This document shows, piece by piece, positions 1 to 5,370 of a stretch of DNA of 6,683 nucleotides. Both the position numbers and the translations under genes were made by a program. Positions within the stretch are counted from its first letter, which is position 1. Each line of letters opens with the position of its first letter. The stretch covers positions 1 through 6,683 of the forward strand of contig DUOR01000122.1 of NCBI GenBank assembly GCA_012838715.1, written 5' to 3'. Origin of the DNA: Actinomycetales bacterium. Its GTDB lineage: Bacteria; Actinomycetota; Actinomycetes; Mycobacteriales; Mycobacteriaceae. The notes beneath the pieces were generated by a model that had not been told where the DNA came from, searched no databases, and was given only the letters and a program-made list of their open reading frames with translations.

Positions 1-95
1 CGCTCATGGACTCACCATATCGGGCGGCCCCGGACCCGACGCACGAACGGCGCCGGCGGGGATCGGCTGATGCCGGGGCGGGGCATAGCGGCTGG

Positions 96-101
96 TAGGG
101 T
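96..101 (+). promoter_or_regulatory. Possible -10 box of a leaderless promoter for the ABC-F gene
   Basis: The hexamer TAGGGT fits the actinobacterial -10 pattern TANNNT. Eight bases separate it from the GTG start at 110, so transcription would begin at or within two bases of the start codon and the mRNA would have little or no leader. No convincing -35 element is visible 16-18 bases upstream. The same bases (GGTAGGG) could be read as a weak ribosome binding site about 9 bases from the GTG, so a leadered transcript from further upstream is the alternative. Confidence 0.4.
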
Positions 102-109
102 GGCGCGAC

Positions 110-1741
110 GTGATTGTCACCAATGATCTCGAGGTCCGCGTCGGCGCCCGCACCCTGCTCGACGCCCCCGGCGAGCACCTGCGGGTGCAGCCGGGCGATC
201 GCATCGGCCTGGTCGGGCGCAACGGCGCCGGCAAGACCACCACGATGCGCATCCTCGCGGGCGAGGGCGAGCCCTACGGCGGATCCATCGTGCGTTCCGG
301 TGACATCGGCTACCTGCCGCAGGACAGCCGCGAGGGCAACATCGAGCAGACGGCGCGCGACCGCGTGCTGTCCGCCCGCGGCCTGGACTCCATGCGCCGC
401 AACATGGACCGGCAGCAGGAAATCATGGAGACGTCGCTGAGCGACGGCAAGCGCGACGCCGCCATCCGCAAGTACTCGCGGCTGGAGGAGCGCTACCGCG
501 ACCTCGGCGGTTACGAGGCCGACTCCGAGGCCGCCCGCATCTGCGACTCCCTCGGCCTGCCGGCGCGCATCCTCGACCAGCCGCTGAAGACCCTGTCCGG
601 CGGCCAGCGCCGCCGCGTGGAGCTGGCCCAGATCCTGTTCGCCGCGTCGGCGGGGGCGGGGAAGTCCGCCACGACGCTGCTTCTCGACGAGCCGACCAAC
701 CACCTCGACGCCGACTCGATCACCTGGCTGCGCGGCTTCCTGCAGAAGCACGAGGGCGGCCTGGTGATGATCAGCCACGACGTCGAGCTGCTCGAGGCCG
801 TGTGCAACAAGATCTGGTACCTCGACGCGGTCCGGTCCGAGGCGGACGTCTACAACATGGGCTGGAAGCGGTACCTGGACGCCCGCGCCACCGACGAGGC
901 GCGCCGCCGCCGCGAGCGGGCCAACGCCGAGAAGAAGGCGTCGGCGCTGCGCAAGCAGGCGGACAAGCTGGGCGCGAAGGCCACGAAGGCCCGTGCGGCG
1001 AAGCAGATGGTCGCCCGCGCCGAGCGGATGATCGACAGCCTCGACGAGGTGCGCGTGGCCGACAAGGTCGCCCACATCTCCTTCCCGGAGCCCGCGCCCT
1101 GCGGCAAGACGCCGATGAACGCCAAGGGCCTGACCAAGATGTACGGGTCGCTGGAAGTGTTCGCGGGCGTGGATTTGGCCATCGACAAGGGCTCCCGGGT
1201 CGTGGTTCTGGGCTTCAACGGCGCGGGTAAAACGACGCTGCTCAAGCTGCTGGCCGGCGTGGAACGCACCGACGGCGAGGGCGGCATCGTCACCGGCCAC
1301 GGCCTGAAGGTCGGCTACTTCGCCCAGGAGCACGACACCATCAACCCGGAGCGCTCCGTCTGGCAGAACACCGTCGACGCCTGCCCGGACGTCAACGAGC
1401 AGGAGCTGCGCGGCCTGCTGGGCGCGTTCATGTTCTCCGGCGAACAGCTGGAGCAGCCGGCGGGGACGCTCTCCGGCGGCGAGAAGACCCGCCTCGCGCT
1501 GGCCGCGCTGGTGTCCTCCCGCGCGAACGTGCTGCTTCTCGACGAGCCGACCAACAACCTCGACCCGGTGTCCCGCGAACAGGTGCTCGACGCCCTGCGC
1601 ACCTACACCGGCGCGGTCGTCCTGGTCACCCACGACCCGGGCGCGGTGGAGGCCCTCGAGCCGGAGCGCGTCATCGTGCTTCCCGACGGCACCGAGGACC
1701 ACTGGTCCGACGAGTACATGGAGATCGTCGAGCTGGCCTGA
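110..1741 (+). CDS. ABC-F family ATPase (two ATP-binding cassettes, translation factor or ribosome-protection type)
   Basis: This is a soluble 543-residue protein with two ABC ATPase domains and no membrane segments. Domain 1 shows Walker A GRNGAGKT (36-43), Q-loop Gln71, signature LSGGQ (162-166), Walker B LLLDEP (190-195) with catalytic Glu194, and switch His223. A charged, Lys/Arg/Ala-rich helical linker follows at about 255-315. Domain 2 shows Walker A GFNGAGKT (368-375), Gln406, LSGGE (454-458), LLLDEP (475-480) and His508. Both cassettes therefore look catalytically complete. Twin cassettes joined by this linker, without transmembrane domains, define the ABC-F family, whose members bind the ribosomal E site and modulate translation or displace ribosome-targeting antibiotics. 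The start is GTG at 110, chosen because the N-terminus MIVTNDLEVRVGARTLL is a typical first cassette strand. From memory it resembles the mycobacterial lineage of Rv1473 more than EttA, but I could not check this. It converges with the HTH gene, so it is probably not part of the two-component block. A resistance role is possible but unsupported by its neighbours. Confidence 0.93.
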   Translation: MIVTNDLEVRVGARTLLDAPGEHLRVQPGDRIGLVGRNGAGKTTTMRILAGEGEPYGGSIVRSGDIGYLPQDSREGNIEQTARDRVLSARGLDSMRRNMDRQQEIMETSLSDGKRDAAIRKYSRLEERYRDLGGYEADSEAARICDSLGLPARILDQPLKTLSGGQRRRVELAQILFAASAGAGKSATTLLLDEPTNHLDADSITWLRGFLQKHEGGLVMISHDVELLEAVCNKIWYLDAVRSEADVYNMGWKRYLDARATDEARRRRERANAEKKASALRKQADKLGAKATKARAAKQMVARAERMIDSLDEVRVADKVAHISFPEPAPCGKTPMNAKGLTKMYGSLEVFAGVDLAIDKGSRVVVLGFNGAGKTTLLKLLAGVERTDGEGGIVTGHGLKVGYFAQEHDTINPERSVWQNTVDACPDVNEQELRGLLGAFMFSGEQLEQPAGTLSGGEKTRLALAALVSSRANVLLLDEPTNNLDPVSREQVLDALRTYTGAVVLVTHDPGAVEALEPERVIVLPDGTEDHWSDEYMEIVELA

Positions 1742-1776
1742 AAAGGCGCCTGCACCCGGTCAGCGGGTGAGCAGGC
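1741..1776 (-). terminator. Intrinsic terminator of the two-component block, in the convergent gap
   Basis: Bases 1748-1776 can fold into a hairpin. The inner stem is CACCCG (1753-1758) with CGGGTG (1764-1769), loop of five bases. The outer stem is GCCTG (1748-1752) with CAGGC (1772-1776), leaving a two-base bulge at 1770-1771. Read on the minus strand, the stem is followed within a few bases by TTTT (1744-1741), the layout of a Rho-independent terminator for the HTH gene. The stem includes that gene's last codons and stop. On the plus strand no T-run follows, so any effect on the ABC-F transcript would rely on the stem alone. Confidence 0.6.
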
Positions 1777-2017
1777 CGTCCCGGTAGGCGCGGTCGAGGA
1801 GCTGCTCCTTCGTCGACACGTCATGGCCCAGGAACGCGTACTTCGCGCGGATGCGCTGGATGTGCGTGCGGACGGTGTTCTCCGACAACCGCAGCTCGAA
1901 CGCGGCGAGCGCCTTGCTCGGGGAGTTCCGCCAGGCCCGGAGGACCTGAAGTTCCCGTGCCGTCAAATCCGGGGCTTCCCCGAGGGCTCCGGGGTGGGAA
2001 TCGAGCAAGGTCGTCAT
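1760..2017 (-). CDS. Free-standing LuxR/GerE-type HTH DNA-binding protein, no receiver domain
   Basis: This is a small protein of 85 residues (87 if the ATG at 2023 is used). It consists almost entirely of a LuxR/GerE-type helix-turn-helix: an LTARELQVL entry motif, then the recognition helix in LSENTVRTHIQRIRAKY, then a C-terminal tail ending DGLLTR. There is no room for a receiver: the in-frame stretch upstream (to an ATG at 2122) is not receiver-like and has no ribosome site. GGAAGG at 2032-2027 is the only plausible ribosome site. It lies 9 bases before the ATG at 2017 but only 3 before the ATG at 2023, so the inner start is favoured. The domain aligns without gaps to the output domain of the neighbouring response regulator, with 23 of 66 identities by my count. 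The shared features include the tail pattern TK..L..RA..DG.L, so the two are paralogues. Known single-domain relatives such as GerE act as dimeric transcription factors without phosphorylation. It is likely last in the kinase-regulator block and may share or compete for the regulator's sites (inference). Confidence 0.82.
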   Translation of the reverse strand: MTTLLDSHPGALGEAPDLTARELQVLRAWRNSPSKALAAFELRLSENTVRTHIQRIRAKYAFLGHDVSTKEQLLDRAYRDGLLTR

Positions 2018-2026
2018 GGTCATCGG

Positions 2027-2032
2027 CCTTCC
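2027..2032 (-). promoter_or_regulatory. Ribosome binding site deciding the start of the short HTH gene
   Basis: Read on the minus strand this is GGAAGG, partly complementary to the 16S rRNA 3' end. It stands 9 bases before the ATG at 2017 and 3 bases before the ATG at 2023 (the sequence is ATGACCATG). The spacing favours the second ATG. Confidence 0.5.
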
Positions 2033-2132
2033 GGGAGATTCTTGCCTATGGCTCGATTCAATCCCGGAAACATGCGGGTTCCCAGACACCAAAACCAGTG
2101 GCCCATCGCAGGTGGCGCCCATGTAACGTTTG

Positions 2133-2165
2133 CCGGCCGCCCCACATCCTTCTGTTCCGGCCGCC
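2133..2165. repeat. Short direct repeat CCGGCCGCC, two copies
   Basis: CCGGCCGCC occurs at 2133-2141 and again at 2157-2165, 24 bases apart start to start. The copies lie between the response regulator stop and the short HTH gene. Each contains the palindrome CGGCCG. They could be a pair of binding sites on nearly the same helix face or a weak hairpin, but in DNA this GC-rich chance remains a fair explanation. Confidence 0.3.
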
Positions 2166-2174
2166 GACGGGAAG

Positions 2175-2858
2175 CTATGGGGCCGGGGCCCCGCGGAATG
2201 CCGGGTCGCTTGGGCCGGGGAGGAAGCCGTCTTCCTGCGCGCGGCGGAAAAGGTCGGTTTTCGTCGGCGCCGGGCGGCCCGCGGCGGAATATTTCTGCCG
2301 GATGCGGCCGAGGTAATCGTTCACGGTGTCCGGGGAAAGACCGGTCATTCTGGCGACGCGCTTCGCGGGCTCACCGGAGGCGTACAGTTCCAGGACCTCT
2401 CGCTGGCGATCGGACAACTGCACGGCATCCAAGTGGGGGTCCGAATCGATGACCGCCGCCCACTCCGTGGTCGGCACCGCGACGCCGCCCGCCGCTTTCC
2501 GGATCACCTCGACGATGACGTCCGGGTCCTCGGACTTCTGCACCATCCCCAGCACTCCCGCCTTCAACGCCCGGCGGACGAGATACGGGCTCTCCAGCGA
2601 CGACAGGACCAGCACGTTGTCGGTCACGTCCGCCAACGCGCGCACGTTGTCTTCCGGGGCGGAGTCATCGCCCAACCGGAGATCCAGCACGACCAAATCG
2701 AGCCTGCCGCCCTCCGGGGGCGAGGCGAGCAAATCCGTGACGGAGGGGTAAACCCCGACCAAAGCGATGTCCGGGGCCTCGGCCACGATCGCCGAGAGAC
2801 CACGCAGCGAAAGCTCATGATCGTCGACGGCGGCGATGCGGCGGATTGTCGGCTTCAT
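2175..2858 (-). CDS. NarL/LuxR-family two-component response regulator
   Basis: This is a 227-residue cytoplasmic transcription regulator. The receiver domain (about 5-125) shows the acidic pair Asp12-Asp13 in AAVDDHE, the phospho-acceptor Asp59 in VVLDLRL, Ser86 at the switch Thr/Ser position and Lys108 in GMVQKSED. A LuxR-type HTH follows at about 147-213 (LSDRQREVL ... LSPDTVNDYLGRIRQKY), with a short Pro/Ala-rich tail. All phosphorylation residues are present, so it should be controlled by the kinase encoded upstream on the same strand. The recognition helix reads TVNDYLGRI, without the usual basic residue and His seen in TVKxH-type family members. The ATG at 2858 is chosen because the receiver begins five residues later. 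Its ribosome site is weak: GGGG at 2864-2861 is only 2 bases away. A TTG at 2972 overlapping the kinase stop (TTGA) is in frame, but it would add 38 residues that do not resemble a receiver. Confidence 0.92.
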   Translation of the reverse strand: MKPTIRRIAAVDDHELSLRGLSAIVAEAPDIALVGVYPSVTDLLASPPEGGRLDLVVLDLRLGDDSAPEDNVRALADVTDNVLVLSSLESPYLVRRALKAGVLGMVQKSEDPDVIVEVIRKAAGGVAVPTTEWAAVIDSDPHLDAVQLSDRQREVLELYASGEPAKRVARMTGLSPDTVNDYLGRIRQKYSAAGRPAPTKTDLFRRAQEDGFLPGPSDPAFRGAPAP

Positions 2859-2900
2859 ATCCCCAACTGTTCTCGGAATCCCGCAACCGCTCCACTGCTG

Positions 2901-2933
2901 ACCCGAACGGGTGACCACGATTGGGGAATCACC
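2901..2933. promoter_or_regulatory. Cluster of small dyads between kinase and response regulator
   Basis: The 110-base gap between the kinase stop and the regulator start holds three dyads. They are ACCCG-AA-CGGGT at 2901-2912, GATT-GGGG-AATC at 2919-2930, and an overlapping GGTGA (2910-2914) paired with TCACC (2929-2933). They could be operator sites for the LuxR-type proteins of this block, or RNA structure that separates expression of kinase and regulator. No clear -10/-35 promoter was found in this gap. Confidence 0.35.
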
Positions 2934-2968
2934 GTTAGCCTCGTCGGCCCCGGGCGAACCGCAGCCGG

Positions 2969-5239
2969 TCAAAGTTCCGGCTCAGGATCGCCGATGACGG
3001 AACCGTCGGCGGCGATGCGCTGGACGCCGGTGCCGTCGGAAAGCGTGGCGAAGGCGGACCGGCCCGGCGGCAGGACGCGCACGGTGATGGAGTCGCCGGC
3101 GTCGGCCTCGTCGAGCATCCTGATGACGGGTCCGGTGACCGCGGCGACCGCGGAATCGGCGTCCACTCCGTCGCCGGCCATCTCCCCGGACATGGAGCCG
3201 TTGCCCCGGTTCCAGCCGGAACGATCGTCGAGGAGCTGCACGTGGACGCCCCTGCCGCGGGCATCGGCGATGGCGGCCACCAGCGCCGGCCGGTCCAGCA
3301 GCGGGGAACGCAGCAAATCGCGCAAGCGCAGCTCGGTGAGCCGGGCCCGGTTGCGCAGGCGCTCGGTCGGCGGATCCAGCACGGCCGCCGCATCGAGGAT
3401 GGGCAGCACCTCCTTTTCCAGCCACGCGAGGTTGCGGCGGCGGTGCTCCTTTGCCGCCTCCGCTTCCGCCGCGGCCCGTTCGGCCCGGAGCCGCTCGCCG
3501 CGGGCACGGGGCAGGCGCTCGAAGAAATACTTGACGCCCAAATGCACCAGTGCGGCGGCGTAGACGAGGATGGAGTACGACATCAGGAGCACCAGGCCCA
3601 CTTCGGGGACCGGGCTCAAACCCAGTGCCGCCAACACCTGCATCACCGCGCCCGCGCCGATCACGGCGACGGCGGCGGCGGCCGGCCGCCCGCGAATGGC
3701 CAGCAGGGACGCGATGAGCGCCATGCCGTTGATGTAAATCATGCGGTTCCACAGCCATTCCGTTTGCACGACCGACTGGTGGGAGCCGACGACCACGATG
3801 AGGATGAGCACGAGCACCAACGCAACCGTGCGGGGCAGCGGCAGTACCTCGTGCCTCCCCGGGATGAGCAGCATCAACGCGATGACGATCAGCCCCGCCG
3901 TGGCCAGCTCCGGGACCCCCGTCGGCGCCTCGCCGAGCAACAGGAGCATGGACAGCACCGCGGCGATGGCGAGACCGAACTGCCAGGAGAAGATGATGTT
4001 CATGCCCAGCAGCGAGTAGACGGGTTCGTCGGCGCGATCCACGGGGGCGGGGGTGCGGCGCCCCCGCGCGGATTCCCCGTCCTCCCAGCGCAGCGTCACC
4101 CGGGCCCCTTCCTCGGGCCCGGAGTCGATGCTCGCGGAACCGCCGGAGAGGGAGGCCATCCGGCCCAGCACCGACACCCGGAGGCCGGCCCTGGTGGGGG
4201 ACACGGCCTCAGGGTCGAAGCCGCGGCCATCGTCGCCGTAGCTCACCGTGACGGTGCCCGCGCCCACCTCGACGATGCAGGTGCGGTGCGCGCCCGGGCC
4301 CGCATGGCGGGCCGAGTTGCGGGCGACCTCCCTCAGGGCGAGCAGCATGTTGGCCGCCACCGGCTCCGGCACGTCGAGGTGACCGTTGGCGTCTCCGCGG
4401 ATGACGATGTCGCAGTCGGGGGTTTCCGCCTTGACGCATTCGGTGACGGTGTCGATGAATTCGTCCGCGCCGTCGATCATGCCGCCGCGAAGCCCACCAT
4501 CCATGTGGAGGTTCACGGTCCCCGTGGGCTTGACCCCGTTGGCGATGGCGGAGAGCTCCGACAGCACCTGGTCGTGGATGAGCGCGGTGAAGCGGGTCAT
4601 TTCCTCGCTCCGGGCGTTGAGCCGCGCCGCGCGGGACTGGTCGCGCATCGCCTCGGCTTCCGTCGCGTCGGTGACGCGGGCGATGCGGGTCGCGGCCGCC
4701 GCGATGATGATGAACGCGAAGGTGTTGATGATCGCGAATCCGGTGTCACCGGCGAGGTCGTACCAGGAGTACCTCCCCTGCAGCACGCCGCTGACCAGGG
4801 TCGTGCCACCGACGGTGAGGACGAACCAGGGGATTCCCACTTGAATGGGCACCGTCAGCGCGAAGGCGACGGCGGGGATTCCGCAGAAGCCGGTGAACCA
4901 CAGCCCGTGCCCGATCTCGAGGTCGGATTGGACCACCGCGACCAGAAGCAGGAGCAGGGCCGCCGGGATGGTGAAGCCGGTGATCCGGTTGGCCAGGATC
5001 ATGTACCGGTTCTGGCCGGTGACCCACGCGCCGAGCATGGTCAGGTTGGCCAGGCCGAACATCACCATGGTCAAAGTGGGGAACCAGTGGGTGAGCCCGA
5101 AGTCGTCGGGGTACCAGAACCGGGCCCGTTCCAGCTGCCACAGCGGCCAGGACAGGGCCATCGCCAGCGTGGCCGCCCGCAGAACCCCGCCTTCGACGGA
5201 GCGTTCGGGGCGCCGCCACCGCGGCAGTTGGGCCACCAT
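2969..5239 (-). CDS. Membrane sensor histidine kinase with a tandem-duplicated, degenerate second kinase half
   Basis: The protein has 756 residues, about twice a usual kinase of this type. Half 1: six hydrophobic segments (about 19-37, 52-73, 86-105, 113-132, 135-153, 166-187), then the dimerisation helix with phospho-acceptor His222 in LIHDQVLSEL, then a GHKL ATPase with N-box Asn308 (REVARNSARHA), D336-x-G-x-G340 and a second Gly-rich segment before TLRWE near 385. Half 2: six more hydrophobic segments (about 415-436, 444-460, 471-490, 500-515, 520-542, 547-569) and a charged helix (572-602). A second dimerisation-like helix, LEKEVLPIL, follows with Glu608 where His should be, then a remnant ATPase-like region to the C-terminus without N-box or complete Gly motifs. 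It would phosphorylate the regulator encoded next. The signal is unknown; most of each half is membrane-embedded, with only short loops outside. The ATG at 5239 is chosen because TAGGAT lies 7 bases before it. An in-frame ATG at 5293 would add 18 Pro/Gly-rich residues and cannot be excluded. Confidence 0.9.
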   Translation of the reverse strand: MVAQLPRWRRPERSVEGGVLRAATLAMALSWPLWQLERARFWYPDDFGLTHWFPTLTMVMFGLANLTMLGAWVTGQNRYMILANRITGFTIPAALLLLLVAVVQSDLEIGHGLWFTGFCGIPAVAFALTVPIQVGIPWFVLTVGGTTLVSGVLQGRYSWYDLAGDTGFAIINTFAFIIIAAAATRIARVTDATEAEAMRDQSRAARLNARSEEMTRFTALIHDQVLSELSAIANGVKPTGTVNLHMDGGLRGGMIDGADEFIDTVTECVKAETPDCDIVIRGDANGHLDVPEPVAANMLLALREVARNSARHAGPGAHRTCIVEVGAGTVTVSYGDDGRGFDPEAVSPTRAGLRVSVLGRMASLSGGSASIDSGPEEGARVTLRWEDGESARGRRTPAPVDRADEPVYSLLGMNIIFSWQFGLAIAAVLSMLLLLGEAPTGVPELATAGLIVIALMLLIPGRHEVLPLPRTVALVLVLILIVVVGSHQSVVQTEWLWNRMIYINGMALIASLLAIRGRPAAAAVAVIGAGAVMQVLAALGLSPVPEVGLVLLMSYSILVYAAALVHLGVKYFFERLPRARGERLRAERAAAEAEAAKEHRRRNLAWLEKEVLPILDAAAVLDPPTERLRNRARLTELRLRDLLRSPLLDRPALVAAIADARGRGVHVQLLDDRSGWNRGNGSMSGEMAGDGVDADSAVAAVTGPVIRMLDEADAGDSITVRVLPPGRSAFATLSDGTGVQRIAADGSVIGDPEPEL

Positions 5240-5246
5240 GCCCCCG

Positions 5247-5252
5247 ATCCTA
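5247..5252 (-). promoter_or_regulatory. Possible -10 box of a leaderless promoter for the histidine kinase gene
   Basis: Read on the minus strand the hexamer is TAGGAT, a good match to the actinobacterial -10 TANNNT. Seven bases separate it from the ATG at 5239, placing the predicted transcript start at the start codon. There is no recognisable -35 hexamer. The perfect palindrome GGCCCGGGCC at 5265-5274 occupies part of the expected -35 region, where a bound regulator could act. Confidence 0.45.
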
Positions 5253-5301
5253 TTGGGGAACGGTGGCCCGGGCCCCCTTTCTGGTGCCCCCATTCTCCGT
5301 G

Positions 5302-5341
5302 GCCCCTCGTTCGCGGTTCATTGAACCGCCCACGGAGGGGC
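5302..5341. repeat. Nested inverted repeat upstream of the kinase: terminator or operator
   Basis: The centre is the perfect palindrome GCGGTTCA-T-TGAACCGC at 5313-5329 (8-base arms around one base). Outside it, GCCCCTC (5302-5308) pairs with GAGGGGC (5335-5341). The element starts about 30 bases after the stop of the oxidoreductase gene and ends about 50 bases before the kinase -10 box. As RNA it would make a strong stem, but no U-run follows, so it would be a tailless terminator. As DNA the 17-base palindrome looks like a dimeric regulator site. Confidence 0.5.
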
Positions 5342-5370
5342 ACCGGACCGATGTCAGCCGACCCGATGGA

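Noticed and set aside
1..109. Possible tail of an upstream gene at the left edge
   Set aside because: All three plus frames end at unremarkable stops (68-70, 96-98 and inside the ABC-F gene), and the short translations resemble nothing known to me.
4..252. Minus-strand 82-codon frame at the left edge
   Set aside because: It overlaps the start of the ABC-F gene antisense and has no domain, no ribosome site and a Pro/Arg-rich translation.
650..673. A third P-loop-like motif (ASAGAGKS) in the first ABC-F cassette
   Set aside because: It matches the loose Walker A pattern but lies between the signature and Walker B, in a loop of an already complete cassette. It is probably a chance match.
2018..2122. 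N-terminal extension of the short HTH protein from ATG at 2122
   Set aside because: No ribosome site precedes 2122 and the extra residues show no domain. The stretch is A/T-richer than the genes around it and contains palindromes, as expected of a control region.
2130..3563. Plus-strand open frame of 477 codons opposite the regulator and the kinase 3' end
   Set aside because: It has an Arg/Ser-rich, domain-free translation, crosses the gap between two well-supported genes and has no ribosome site.
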